From Autumnicola sp041679265 (lineage in GTDB: Bacteria; Bacteroidota; Bacteroidia; Flavobacteriales; Flavobacteriaceae), in NCBI RefSeq assembly GCF_041679265.1, contig NZ_JBGFSM010000007.1, positions 62,001 to 126,000 of the forward strand: DNA of 64,000 bases, given 5' to 3'. A program made the position numbers and the translations under genes. Positions 27,101 to 35,757 of the stretch are shown one piece after another; the stretch's first letter is position 1; every line of letters begins with the position of its first letter. Below the pieces are notes generated by a model that did no database searches, was not told where the DNA came from, and was given only the letters and a program-made list of their open reading frames with translations.

Positions 27101-28471
27101 ATGAAAAAGAGCATCATCATATTTGGCTTTTTGGCAGGTTTGCTTGTGAACCAGCAGCTGTGGTCACAGGAAGAGCAGATGGCCAAAGTGGTGGTTAATG
27201 ATGATTTAGGCAATGTTTCAGATGAGTTTCAGGAGTATTTTTTTGAAGCGCTAAAGCAAAAAGCAATAGAAAACTATGAGAAAGCGATAACGGCTCTGGA
27301 AAAATGCGAGCAGTTGCAACCTCAAAATCCGGTGGTTTTCTTTGAAATGGCCAAAAATTATAAGGCGCTTAGAAATTTTGATTTAGCCGAAGAAAACTTC
27401 AGCAAAGCCATCAATCTTGCTCCAAAAAGGGAAGCGGTCCTGGCCGAATTGTACGATATGTACATGCTCACCAACAATTATGAAGAGGCCATTTCCGTAG
27501 TAAAAAAGCTTATTCCGCTGGAAGATTCGTATAACGAAGACCTGGCGAATTTGTATATGCTCAGTGGGCAGTATGAGAATGCGCTTCAGCTAATAGATGA
27601 GCTGGATAAAAAGCTGGGGAGTAGTTCTTACCGCGAAAAAATGCGGCGCCAGATTTTTGCGCTAACCAATAATACCGCGGCACAAATAAGCAATCTTGAA
27701 GAAGAAATTTCCGCAGATCCTGAAAATGAACAAAACTATCTTAACCTAATTTATGTTCATAGCCAGGAGGGAAACGATGAGGAAGCTTTTAAAATTGCCA
27801 CGGAATTGCTTGAGGCCAACCCCGGCTCTACCCTGGTGCATCTCGCGCTGTATAAATTTTACCTGGAAAGAGAAGAAACTGAAGCCGCGGTGAATTCCAT
27901 GAAAACCGTTTTCCGCAGTGAAGAGATCGATCCTGATTCAAAATATAAGGTTTTGAACGATTTTCTTCTTTTTGCTGAAGAAAATAAAGAATATGAAGAG
28001 GATGTAATGGAAATGGCGCAGCTGCTTTCTGAAGTTGAAGAGCGGCCGGAACTTTACCAGGAACTCGGGCAATTTTATTTGCGGAATGGCAGGAAAGAAG
28101 AGGCGCTGGATTATTTTGAAAAGGCACTGAAGCAAAATCCTGATAATTTTGAACTCACCAGGAGCACGTTGTTGTTGCAGATTGACTTTAATAGATTTGA
28201 GGCAGCCGCCAGGGTAAGTAAAGAAGCCCTTGAAATTTTCCCTGCGCAGCCCGTTTTTTACTTACTGCGTGGAGTTGCTTTAAATGCGTTAAAGCAGTTT
28301 AAGGAAGCAGAGGAAATTCTTACTTTTGGGCTTGACTTTTTAATTGATGATAAAAAAGTAGAATCAGATTTTTATAATCAGCTCGCTTTGGCAAATGCAG
28401 GATTGGGAAATAAAGAAGAAGCTGCCGGTTTTTCCAAAAAGGCAGAGTTAATATTAAAAGAAATAAACTAA
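27101..28471 (+). CDS. Exported TPR-repeat protein
   Basis: 456 residues from the ATG at 27101, which begins a signal peptide (KKSIIIFGFLAGLLVNQQLWSQ). The mature part is a run of tetratricopeptide repeats: ALKQKAIENYEKAITALEKC, NFDLAEENFSKAINLAPKR, NGRKEEALDYFEKALKQNP and more. A TTG at 27092 is in frame but less likely. It shares one base (TAATG) with the DUF4292 gene and is part of a conserved envelope cluster ending in the EnvC-like gene, probably a periplasmic scaffold. Confidence 0.82.
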   Translation: MKKSIIIFGFLAGLLVNQQLWSQEEQMAKVVVNDDLGNVSDEFQEYFFEALKQKAIENYEKAITALEKCEQLQPQNPVVFFEMAKNYKALRNFDLAEENFSKAINLAPKREAVLAELYDMYMLTNNYEEAISVVKKLIPLEDSYNEDLANLYMLSGQYENALQLIDELDKKLGSSSYREKMRRQIFALTNNTAAQISNLEEEISADPENEQNYLNLIYVHSQEGNDEEAFKIATELLEANPGSTLVHLALYKFYLEREETEAAVNSMKTVFRSEEIDPDSKYKVLNDFLLFAEENKEYEEDVMEMAQLLSEVEERPELYQELGQFYLRNGRKEEALDYFEKALKQNPDNFELTRSTLLLQIDFNRFEAAARVSKEALEIFPAQPVFYLLRGVALNALKQFKEAEEILTFGLDFLIDDKKVESDFYNQLALANAGLGNKEEAAGFSKKAELILKEIN

Positions 28472-29241
28472 TGTTTAAAAATAGTATTGCCCTTTGTTTT
28501 TTAATGCTTGTGCTGGTTTCCTGTGGAGGGGGCAGGGCAGCTAAAGGCATCGCCACCAGGAATGCGAAAGCTGCCAATGTGATTGCCCGCCATTATGATA
28601 ATGAGGTAGATTTTGAAACCGCTTCAGGCAAATTGCGGGCGGTTTATCAAACCGAAGACAGGACACAGTCGGTGAACCTTAGTTTTAGAATGGAAAAAGA
28701 TAAAGCCATCTGGATGAGCGCGTCTGTGCTGGGTTTTCCTGTAGCCAAAGTTTATATTACGCCCACTTCAGTAAGTTACTATGAGAAAATAAGCAAGAGC
28801 TATTTTGACGGGGATTTTAGCCTGGTGAGTGACTGGCTGGGAACTCCGCTGGATTTCCAGAAGCTTCAGAATCTTTTAATTGGGCAGGCCATTTACGATC
28901 TTAGGGAAGAACCATATAAAATGGAACAATCTGCCCGCGGCTACCAGTTTTTACCGGAAGAAACCGGCGCGGTGGAAAAAATGTTCCTTATTAACCCTTC
29001 AAATTATAAAGCGACAGCACAGCAGCTTGCGCAGGCTTCGGAGAATCGTAGTGTGACCATTACTTATTCTGATTATCAAATGATTAACGGGCGCCTTTTT
29101 CCCGATAATATCAAGATTATTGCTAATGAAGGGGGAGAATCTACCAATATAGATATCACATACCGCTCTGTAGATTTTAATGAGGAAGTTAGTTTTCCGT
29201 TCGACATTCCTTCAGGATATGATGAAATTAGCGTGAAATGA
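28471..29241 (+). CDS. DUF4292 lipoprotein
   Basis: 256 residues. Lipoprotein signal with lipobox VLVSC (Cys about 17), followed by a LolA-like beta-rich domain (FETASGKLRAVYQ, AIWMSASVLGFPVAKVYITP). I recognise this as DUF4292, found between a TPR protein and an M23-like protein in flavobacteria. It may carry lipids or lipoproteins in the periplasm, by fold similarity only. Overlaps the next gene by 4 bases (ATGA). Confidence 0.82.
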   Translation: MFKNSIALCFLMLVLVSCGGGRAAKGIATRNAKAANVIARHYDNEVDFETASGKLRAVYQTEDRTQSVNLSFRMEKDKAIWMSASVLGFPVAKVYITPTSVSYYEKISKSYFDGDFSLVSDWLGTPLDFQKLQNLLIGQAIYDLREEPYKMEQSARGYQFLPEETGAVEKMFLINPSNYKATAQQLAQASENRSVTITYSDYQMINGRLFPDNIKIIANEGGESTNIDITYRSVDFNEEVSFPFDIPSGYDEISVK

Positions 29242-30458
29242 AAATAAAGAAATTTGCATATATCTTTTGGTTTTTTACCATTTTCGGCCTAAGCCAGGCG
29301 GCATCTGCACAAACCAACAGGGAAGAGTTGGAGAAGAAACGCCTGGAACTGCGCAAGGAAATCAGTAAAATTAATGAACTGCGCTCCAGCAATAAACAAA
29401 AAGAGAAGTCTGTCCTTACCCAGGTAGAGGATTTAAACCAGCAAATTAAGCGCACCGAGAACCTTATAAAAGTCACCAACCAGCAGGCAAATTTGCTTAC
29501 GCAGGAAATCAATGCCAACACGCAAAAAATTTCCAGCCTGCGTGAGGAGCTTCAGCAATTAAAAGACGATTACGCCAAAATGATAAGGAGGTCTTATAAA
29601 AGTAAATCCCAGCAAAGCCGGGTGATGTTCTTATTGTCTTCAGAAAGCTTTTTGCAGGCTTATAAGAGGCTTCAGTATATGAAGCAATATACAAACTACC
29701 GGAAGGAGCAGGGAGAGCAAATACGTTCCCGTACTGAAGATTTGCAGCGTTTAAATAAGAACCTGGCAGATCAAAAGGAAGAAAAGGAACAATTAATAGC
29801 TGAAAATCGCAAAACCCGGCAACAGCTTGAGGAGAACCGTAAATCCCAGCAGGCCTTAATGGCTACCATTAATAAGAAGGAAGGGCAGTTTGCAGCACAA
29901 ATAAAAGAGCGGCAGCAGGAAATTAACAGGATAGACCAGCAAATTGAGGAGATGATCAGGGCTTCTATTGCTAAAGCCAATGAAGAAAGCGGTTCTACCT
30001 CTCGCGATGTATATAAGCTTACTCCCGCGGCTAAGGCCCTTGCAGCCGATTTTGCCAAAAATAAAGGAAAGCTGCCCTGGCCGGTAAAGTCTGGTGTGGT
30101 AACCATGTCTTTCGGGCAACATCCGCATCCAATAGTGCAAACTGCCATTATTAACAATAACGGAGTGAATATCGATACCGATCCCGGCGGGAAAGCGCGT
30201 GCGGTTTTTAATGGGACAGTAAGCGAAGTCCAGCTTTTAAAAGGAGCTAACAAAGCGGTTATGGTAAGGCACGGAGATTATATTACCATTTACGATAACC
30301 TGGATGAAGTTTATGTAAAAAGGGGGGATGTGGTAAGCACCGAGCAGGAGATAGGAGAGGTGGCCACAAACAGGACTACTGGTAAAACCACGCTTCATTT
30401 TCTAATCTTCAGGAATACTCAAAAGATGAATCCGGCAGACTGGATTTATCAAATGTAA
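29238..30458 (+). CDS. EnvC-like murein hydrolase activator with degenerate LytM domain
   Basis: 406 residues. Signal peptide (to about ASAQ), then a long coiled coil (residues 25-250, KRLELRKEISKINELRSS), then a C-terminal LytM/M23 domain. In the domain the zinc ligands of active endopeptidases are lost: the HxxxD position reads NNGVNID and the HxH position reads TTLHF. This matches EnvC, which activates amidases and does not cut peptidoglycan itself. Likely role: activating N-acetylmuramoyl-L-alanine amidases at division. Confidence 0.9.
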   Translation: MKIKKFAYIFWFFTIFGLSQAASAQTNREELEKKRLELRKEISKINELRSSNKQKEKSVLTQVEDLNQQIKRTENLIKVTNQQANLLTQEINANTQKISSLREELQQLKDDYAKMIRRSYKSKSQQSRVMFLLSSESFLQAYKRLQYMKQYTNYRKEQGEQIRSRTEDLQRLNKNLADQKEEKEQLIAENRKTRQQLEENRKSQQALMATINKKEGQFAAQIKERQQEINRIDQQIEEMIRASIAKANEESGSTSRDVYKLTPAAKALAADFAKNKGKLPWPVKSGVVTMSFGQHPHPIVQTAIINNNGVNIDTDPGGKARAVFNGTVSEVQLLKGANKAVMVRHGDYITIYDNLDEVYVKRGDVVSTEQEIGEVATNRTTGKTTLHFLIFRNTQKMNPADWIYQM

Positions 30459-30521
30459 TTAGGTTAGACGCAACTTTTTAGCTTTCGTGCATCTGTATAA
30501 TATATAATTATCCATCTGCTT

Positions 30522-31218
30522 ATGTCCAAGGTTGTATTTCTCTGTGCTCTGTTTCTGGTTTTGTACAGCTGTACACCGGTTTCCATTGCAGATAATAAAA
30601 GGCTGCAGGTAAAGGGTAAAATCGGTAATATTGCCGGTGAAAATTTGCCGGATATGGGCGTGGAAACCAGAACTTATGTGGGGAGCAATTTTATTCTTGC
30701 TTCCTCTCATCTGGAAAGAATAAATGGATCTGCTACAAATTCTGAAGGGGATTAATTTTACTTCCCTGGATGTTGATGCGGGGAGGCTTTTTGTACAAAT
30801 AAACTCCGGCATTGCGGGGAATGAATATCAAAGCCTTACCTTCCTGGATAACAGGTTTAGCCGTAAAGAAAGTCTCCTTGACCTGGGAAACATCAATTTG
30901 AAAAAACGAGTTAATGTAAGAATTATCTTTAATATTACTGAGCCAATGGGAGTAGAGGTGAATTACCTCAATCCGGAGCCGGTAATTACTATTGATAATT
31001 GGACAGAGATGCAGGAAGTTCCTGAAGAACCCGAATATTCCAAAAATATTACCAATTATCTTTTGGTAGAACCTAACGAAGAAGGAGACTACCAACTAAG
31101 CTTTGAAACCCTTGAAGATTCTGAAGTTCTTATCAAATATGCTGTAGATGGAATTACGCGAGAAGCGGTAATACCTATTTCTGGGGAAGAAGAAAATCCG
31201 TATGAGTTTAATCCTTAA
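30522..31218 (+). pseudogene. Frameshifted lipoprotein gene with carboxypeptidase-regulatory-like domain
   Basis: Two overlapping frames make one protein. The first (30522-30755) has a lipoprotein signal (lipobox VLYSC) and a beta-sandwich stretch ending RINGSATNSEGD. The second (in frame from about 30753) continues NFTSLDVDAGRLFVQI and runs to TAA at 31218. Skipping one T at about 30753 joins them as TNSEGD-NFTSLDVDAG, the usual end of a carboxypeptidase-like regulatory domain. So there is a single-base insertion (or 2-base deletion), either a real lesion or a sequencing error. Its 3' end overlaps the next gene. Confidence 0.75.
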
Positions 31219-31819
31219 ACTATTTTTAATACTACTGCCGCTAAGCATGTTTACCTCTTTTGCCCAGGAGCAGGAAAATATTTATACCGCGCCTCACGCC
31301 GGAAAACTGCAGATTGAAGTAGGGATACATCAAAATTTTGCTTTAGGTAAAAATTTTCTTGGAGATGCTTATAATTTAAATACTGGTCTGGAGTATGGCC
31401 TGGATGTTTTTGTAGATCCAAACTGGCTCGTTGGATTTAAGATTGACCATGTTGGAGGGGAAGTTGAAAAACCCGAAAAACTGGGAAATGTGAAATCCAC
31501 AATAATAAATACTGTTGCCCTTAACGGGGGGTATAGCTGCCAGGTGAATCCCAGAATTGACCTTTCTTTATTCGCGGCTTTTGGCTATGCTTCGTATGTA
31601 AACACCTCTTTTTTTGACACTAAGTTTCATGATAATGCCTTTGTTTTCTGGCTACAGCCAAAGATTGGGTATAGGATTACAAAAAATATGGGAATATTTG
31701 GAGCCGGGAAATGGCGAAAAGATTTTACCAGCATTAAAACTTCTCCTGAACTGGAAAAATATTTTGGCAGCGCTACTATTGCCAGCCTGTCTTTAGGGAT
31801 TAGAATAACTACTAATTAG
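31202..31819 (+). CDS. Outer-membrane beta-barrel protein
   Basis: 205 residues with a signal peptide (LILKLFLILLPLSMFTSFAQ) and alternating polar/hydrophobic strands (LQIEVGIHQNFALG, GLEYGLDVFVDPNWLVGFKID, ASLSLGIRITTN), with the C-terminal strand ending the protein as in small 8-stranded barrels. No specific family is evident. It overlaps the frameshifted lipoprotein gene by 17 bases, so the two were probably co-expressed and may act together. Confidence 0.75.
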   Translation: MSLILKLFLILLPLSMFTSFAQEQENIYTAPHAGKLQIEVGIHQNFALGKNFLGDAYNLNTGLEYGLDVFVDPNWLVGFKIDHVGGEVEKPEKLGNVKSTIINTVALNGGYSCQVNPRIDLSLFAAFGYASYVNTSFFDTKFHDNAFVFWLQPKIGYRITKNMGIFGAGKWRKDFTSIKTSPELEKYFGSATIASLSLGIRITTN

Positions 31820-31824
31820 GGTAT

Positions 31825-32334
31825 TTATTCAAATAGTGCCTTTAGTTCTGTAGCTTCATTCGGCTTCATTTTACCAGCTAAAACCAAACTGAGCTGTTTT
31901 CTTCTTAAAGCCGCAGCAAAACGTTCTTTTTCAAGATCGGTTTCCGGTTTTAGTGGCGGGATTTGGATTGGCGTGCCGGTTTCATCTACCGCAACAAAAG
32001 TATAGATGGCTTCATTGGCTTTACTACGCTGGCCGCTTTCCCGGTCTTCCACCCAAACATCAATAAAAATTTCCATAGAAGATTTAAACGCGCGGGAAAC
32101 GGCTGCCTCTACAGTTACCACACTACCTAAGGGTACCGCCTTGTTAAAGGCCACGTGATTTACAGACGCAGTAACAACAATCCTCCGGCTGTGTCGGCGT
32201 GCAGCGATACTGGCGGCGCGATCCATACGAGCCAATAGTTCTCCTCCAAAAAGATTGTTTAGCGGATTTGTTTCACTTGGTAATACAAGATCGGTAAGGG
32301 TAGTTCTTGATTCTGCCGGAGTTTTAGCTTGCAT
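31825..32334 (-). CDS. Acyl-CoA thioesterase (hotdog fold)
   Basis: 169 residues. NNLFGGELLARMDRAASIAAR and VNHVAFNKAVPLGSVV are the YciA/acyl-CoA hydrolase signatures of a single hotdog domain, with the catalytic Asp in MDRAA. It would release CoA from acyl-CoA. A -7 promoter box lies at 32350-32357, and its stop is 6 bases from the convergent barrel gene. Confidence 0.88.
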   Translation of the reverse strand: MQAKTPAESRTTLTDLVLPSETNPLNNLFGGELLARMDRAASIAARRHSRRIVVTASVNHVAFNKAVPLGSVVTVEAAVSRAFKSSMEIFIDVWVEDRESGQRSKANEAIYTFVAVDETGTPIQIPPLKPETDLEKERFAAALRRKQLSLVLAGKMKPNEATELKALFE

Positions 32335-32349
32335 ATTTTAAATTTTCGG

Positions 32350-32357
32350 CAAAAATA
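32350..32357 (-). promoter_or_regulatory. -7 element of the thioesterase gene
   Basis: TATTTTTG on the minus strand, 15 bases before the ATG at 32334; no clear -33 element. Confidence 0.5.
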
Positions 32358-32390
32358 CGGTGCTTCTGGCTTTTTCCGGTTAAAGAAGTA

Positions 32391-33323
32391 TTAAAGTTCC
32401 TGGACGAGCAACCATGCAGCATCATTGGTTTTTTTAACCTCCCGCAGCATATTAATCGCTTCCCTTCTTGTTTGTAAACTCGCATACACTACCTGGTGAA
32501 GGCCATATTTATTTTCACCAATAAGCCGCGCTTTATATCCTTCGGCTTTAAGTTCTTCTACCTTTTTTTCGGCATTTTCCGGCATTCTAAAAGCGCCTGC
32601 AACAATATGATAATCACCAGATTGCTTTTCAACATTAAGGGTTACCGCAGGCAGCGGATTATCTATAATAAAGGTTGCCTGTTGAATTTGCTGCTGAAGC
32701 TGGTTTTCAGCCTCCTGCTGTTCCGCAATATTATGTTCTGAAACCTGGTTGCTGTACAGGTTCAATCCTGCAAAACCTGAGATTCCAAGAGCCAGTAAGC
32801 CTATGGCTGCATATTTTAAATAAGTGGTACTTTTTCTTCTTTCCGGAGTAAAAAGGAAGGCTGTCTTTTCTTCCAGTTCCTGCACCTGTTTTTTATAAAC
32901 TTCCCTGTTTACCACACTGCTCTGGAAAGATTGTAATCCAAAGGAATCGGTAAGGAAGTTTATATCGGCATACGGTTCGAACTGCAAATTATTTTCAGCA
33001 GAAAAACTGAGCTTCCCAATATTTTCCAGTTCCGCGTGTTTATCATCTTCAAGTGATTTTTCAAGGGAAGCTACAAATTCGCTGATTTTATAAACAGCAT
33101 TGCTATAAGAAAGTTGCTCTGCTTCAGCCAGATAATTGGCTAATAGGCCATCATTTTTAACCAGTTGCCCGTTAAAGGAAACTACCTTTTTGGGCGGATA
33201 AAAAGTCTTGGTCTTTTGATCTATAAAAGCCGGTTGTTTTTGGGATAAAAAGGCCCCAAATCCGGGTACTATTACGCATTCGTAACGATATAGTAAATCC
33301 TGAATATGCTTTGCTATGTTCAT
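32391..33323 (-). CDS. HU-CCDC81/SPOR domain protein
   Basis: 310 residues. The N-terminal part (about 1-120, starting IAKHIQDLLYRYECVIVPGFG) is the CCDC81-type HU-like domain, followed by one membrane helix at about 171-189, a Gln-rich linker, and a C-terminal SPOR domain (YHIVAGAFRMPENAEKKVEEL to LLVQEL) that binds denuded peptidoglycan. It probably links a cytoplasmic DNA- or protein-binding domain to the division septum. Its start codon lies only 5 bases after a TAnnTTTG box, so the mRNA may be leaderless. Confidence 0.85.
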   Translation of the reverse strand: MNIAKHIQDLLYRYECVIVPGFGAFLSQKQPAFIDQKTKTFYPPKKVVSFNGQLVKNDGLLANYLAEAEQLSYSNAVYKISEFVASLEKSLEDDKHAELENIGKLSFSAENNLQFEPYADINFLTDSFGLQSFQSSVVNREVYKKQVQELEEKTAFLFTPERRKSTTYLKYAAIGLLALGISGFAGLNLYSNQVSEHNIAEQQEAENQLQQQIQQATFIIDNPLPAVTLNVEKQSGDYHIVAGAFRMPENAEKKVEELKAEGYKARLIGENKYGLHQVVYASLQTRREAINMLREVKKTNDAAWLLVQEL

Positions 33324-33328
33324 CGGGA

Positions 33329-33336
33329 CAAAAATA
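33329..33336 (-). promoter_or_regulatory. -7 element of the SPOR gene (near-leaderless)
   Basis: TATTTTTG on the minus strand, with its last base 5 bases before the ATG at 33323, so transcription would begin at or very close to the start codon. Confidence 0.5.
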
Positions 33337-33409
33337 AGAGTTCCAGCCTTCTGATAAAGTTACCCAAAGAATTTTTATTAACAAATCTTTTTTTGTGTAA
33401 TTTTAAAAG

Positions 33410-34510
33410 ATGGATTTCTCTCAACTCATTTATGCCCTGGCCTTACAGCATGTTCCAAACCTGGGGGATAGCAATGCTAAAAAACTTATCCGGCATTGCG
33501 GTTCTGCGGAAGCGGTTTTTAAAGAAAAAAAGCAGCATTTACTTAAACTGGATGGAATTGGTAAAACCAGGATTGCCGATCTTCAGAATGCCGTACATTT
33601 TAAAGCTGCGGAAAATGAGCTGAAATTTATAGAAAGGAATAATATCCAGGTTTCTTATTTCCAGGAACAGGATTATCCGGATAAATTAAAGCATTGTTTT
33701 GACGGCCCGCTGCTGCTTTTTAGCAGGGGAAATATAAAGTTTGATCAGCAAAAGATGATCAGTATCGTTGGTACCCGTAATATTACAAACCATGGCGTTA
33801 CATTTTGTGAAGAACTCGTGGCAGAACTTGCTCCTTTGAATCCGGTTATTGTTTCTGGTTTTGCCTATGGTGTAGACATTACGGCTCATCGGGCAGCTGC
33901 CAGAAACAAGCTTCAAACTATAGGTTGTCTTGCTCACGGATTAAACCAGATTTATCCCAAAGCGCACCGAAAGTACATGCAGGCAATAGAAGAAAATGGT
34001 GGTTTTTGCACCGACTTTTGGAGCACAGACAAATTCGACCGGAACAATTTTCTCAAGAGAAACAGGATTATTGCCGGATTAAGTGAAGCTACCATTGTGA
34101 TAGAAAGTGCCGAAAAAGGGGGTTCCCTTGTTACGGCAGATCTGGCAAATTCTTATAACCGGGAAGTTTTTGCCGTTCCCGGGCGCCCCGGGGATAATTA
34201 CAGCAAAGGCTGCAATAACCTTATAAAATTCCAGAATGCGCATGTACTAACTTCTGCAGCAGACCTTATCTATATTCTAAACTGGGATCTTCCTGCTTCA
34301 CAAAAGGCAGTGCAAAAGCAACTGTTTGTAGAGCTGGAACCCGAAGAAGAAATTATAGCACAGTATCTTCAAAATATGGGCAAGGCCGAACTTGATCTTA
34401 TAGCTCTTAATTGCAAATATCCCACTTTTAAGGCCGCTTCCGTTTTGCTGAATATGGAATTAAAAGGGCTGATAAGGCCCTTGCCGGGGAAGTTGTTTGA
34501 ATTAATCTGA
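33410..34510 (+). CDS. dprA: DNA-processing protein DprA
   Basis: 366 residues. N-terminal helix-hairpin-helix/SAM-like domain (ALALQHVPNLGDSNAKKLI), then the Rossmann-like DprA core with SIVGTRNITNHG, SGFAYGVDITAHRAA and VIESAEKGGSLVTADLA, and a C-terminal winged helix (YPTFKAASVLLNMELKGLI). DprA protects incoming single-stranded DNA and loads RecA in natural transformation. recA is 5 kb away. The gene stands alone. Confidence 0.95.
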   Translation: MDFSQLIYALALQHVPNLGDSNAKKLIRHCGSAEAVFKEKKQHLLKLDGIGKTRIADLQNAVHFKAAENELKFIERNNIQVSYFQEQDYPDKLKHCFDGPLLLFSRGNIKFDQQKMISIVGTRNITNHGVTFCEELVAELAPLNPVIVSGFAYGVDITAHRAAARNKLQTIGCLAHGLNQIYPKAHRKYMQAIEENGGFCTDFWSTDKFDRNNFLKRNRIIAGLSEATIVIESAEKGGSLVTADLANSYNREVFAVPGRPGDNYSKGCNNLIKFQNAHVLTSAADLIYILNWDLPASQKAVQKQLFVELEPEEEIIAQYLQNMGKAELDLIALNCKYPTFKAASVLLNMELKGLIRPLPGKLFELI

Positions 34511-34580
34511 AATAGCGTTTTCCAAAACTTTTTTGAACTTAAAAACCTGAATTTCAGAAAAATGATTAAAAAAAAGTACA

Positions 34581-34692
34581 AAGTTGGAAGTTAGAAATTA
34601 GAATCCCATAACCAAAAGCTTTTTTATCCTGAATTCCGCATACCTAAGCTTTTATTGCAGAAGGAACTCATAACACATAACTCACAACAGCA
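34581..34692. repeat. Gene-less pair of inverted heptamer arrays between dprA and trpS
   Basis: Left array: three to four 7-bp units from 34581 (AAGTTGG, AAGTTAG, AAATTAG). Right array: AACTCAT at 34665, AACACAT at 34672, AACTCAC at 34679, AACAGCA at 34686. The right units are the reverse complement type of NNGAGTT, as in the atpA-atpG cassette. Only about 56 bases lie between them, with no coding capacity. The region lies in the 203-base gap between two convergent genes. Confidence 0.6.
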
Positions 34693-34713
34693 TACCTCTT
34701 ATAAACTCCAACT

Positions 34714-35682
34714 TTAATATCCCATTTTCTCCCTCACTCTCTTAAGGACGGTATTCGCAACTTCCGAAGCTTTTTTAGCACCGTGGTCTAAAGCTTTGTC
34801 CAGTTCCGGAAGGTTGTTCATATAATACTCATATTTTTCCCTTGGTTCCCGGAATTTGTCTTTTAAAACTTCAAACAATGCCTGTTTGGCATGGCCGTAA
34901 CCGTAATTTCCGCCTTCATAATTCTTGCGCATTTCGGCAATCTGCTCTTCACTGGCAACAAGTTTATATAATCCAAACACATTGCAGCTGTCCGGGTTTT
35001 TAGGCTCTTCCAGCGGAGTACTATCGGTCTGGATGCCCATCACCTGTTTTCTCAGCTTCTTGTCTGTTTGAAAAATATTGATGTAGTTGCCTTTAGATTT
35101 ACTCATTTTCTCACCGTCTGTTCCCGGCACATACATGGTATTCTTCTCCACTCGGGCTTCAGGCAGCACAAAGGTTTCTCCTAGTTTGGCGTGAATACGG
35201 GAAGCCACATCGCGGGTAATTTCCAGGTGTTGCAGCTGGTCTTTTCCCACGGGCACAATTTCAGCATCATAAAGCAAAATATCTGCCGCCATGAGCATGG
35301 GATAATTAAACAACCCTGCATTTACGTCTTCCAGCCGGTCTGCCTTGTCCTTAAATGAATGAGCCAGCGTAAGGCGCTGGTAAGGAAAAAAACAGCTTAA
35401 ATACCAGGTGAGCTCGGTCACCTGCGGGATATCGCTCTGGCGGTAAAAAACGCTTTTTTCAATATCCAGCCCACAGGCGAGCCAGGTAGCTGCTACAGAG
35501 TAGGTGTTGTTCCTTAGAGTCTCGGCATCCTTAATTTGAGTAAGGGAATGCATATCTGCAATAAATATAAACGAATCGTTCCCGGGTTGGTTGGCCATAT
35601 TAACGGCTGGTAAAATTGCTCCCAATAAATTGCCTAAATGTGGTGTTCCCGTGCTTTGTACTCCTGTAAGTATTCTGGACAT
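34714..35682 (-). CDS. trpS: Tryptophan--tRNA ligase
   Basis: 322 residues, normal for the bacterial class Ic enzyme. TGTPHLGNLLGAI holds the HIGH-type motif (HLGN) and GEKMSKSKGNYI the KMSKS loop. DADILLYDAEIVPVG-like sequence (AADILLYDAEIVPVGKDQLQH) binds tryptophan. Charges tRNA-Trp in the cytoplasm. It has its own promoter facing that of plsC. Confidence 0.97.
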   Translation of the reverse strand: MSRILTGVQSTGTPHLGNLLGAILPAVNMANQPGNDSFIFIADMHSLTQIKDAETLRNNTYSVAATWLACGLDIEKSVFYRQSDIPQVTELTWYLSCFFPYQRLTLAHSFKDKADRLEDVNAGLFNYPMLMAADILLYDAEIVPVGKDQLQHLEITRDVASRIHAKLGETFVLPEARVEKNTMYVPGTDGEKMSKSKGNYINIFQTDKKLRKQVMGIQTDSTPLEEPKNPDSCNVFGLYKLVASEEQIAEMRKNYEGGNYGYGHAKQALFEVLKDKFREPREKYEYYMNNLPELDKALDHGAKKASEVANTVLKRVREKMGY

Positions 35683-35702
35683 TTACTTTTTCAGTTTTTT
35701 TA

Positions 35703-35751
35703 CAAAGTTAGCGTTTTTGTAGAATTCAGTCGAGTCATTTTAGTACTTTTG
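35703..35751. promoter_or_regulatory. Divergent promoters of trpS and plsC
   Basis: On the minus strand TAACTTTG (35710-35703) lies 20 bases before the trpS ATG. On the plus strand TACTTTTG (35744-35751) ends 6 bases before the plsC ATG at 35758, so the plsC transcript would be nearly leaderless. A TTG at 35717-35719 lies 24 bases upstream of the plus -7 box, a rather long spacer. Confidence 0.6.
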
Positions 35752-35757
35752 GATTCT

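Noticed and set aside
30522..30755. Separate 77-residue lipoprotein gene
   Set aside because: Its frame continues in the overlapping downstream frame after skipping one base, and the joint reads as one domain.
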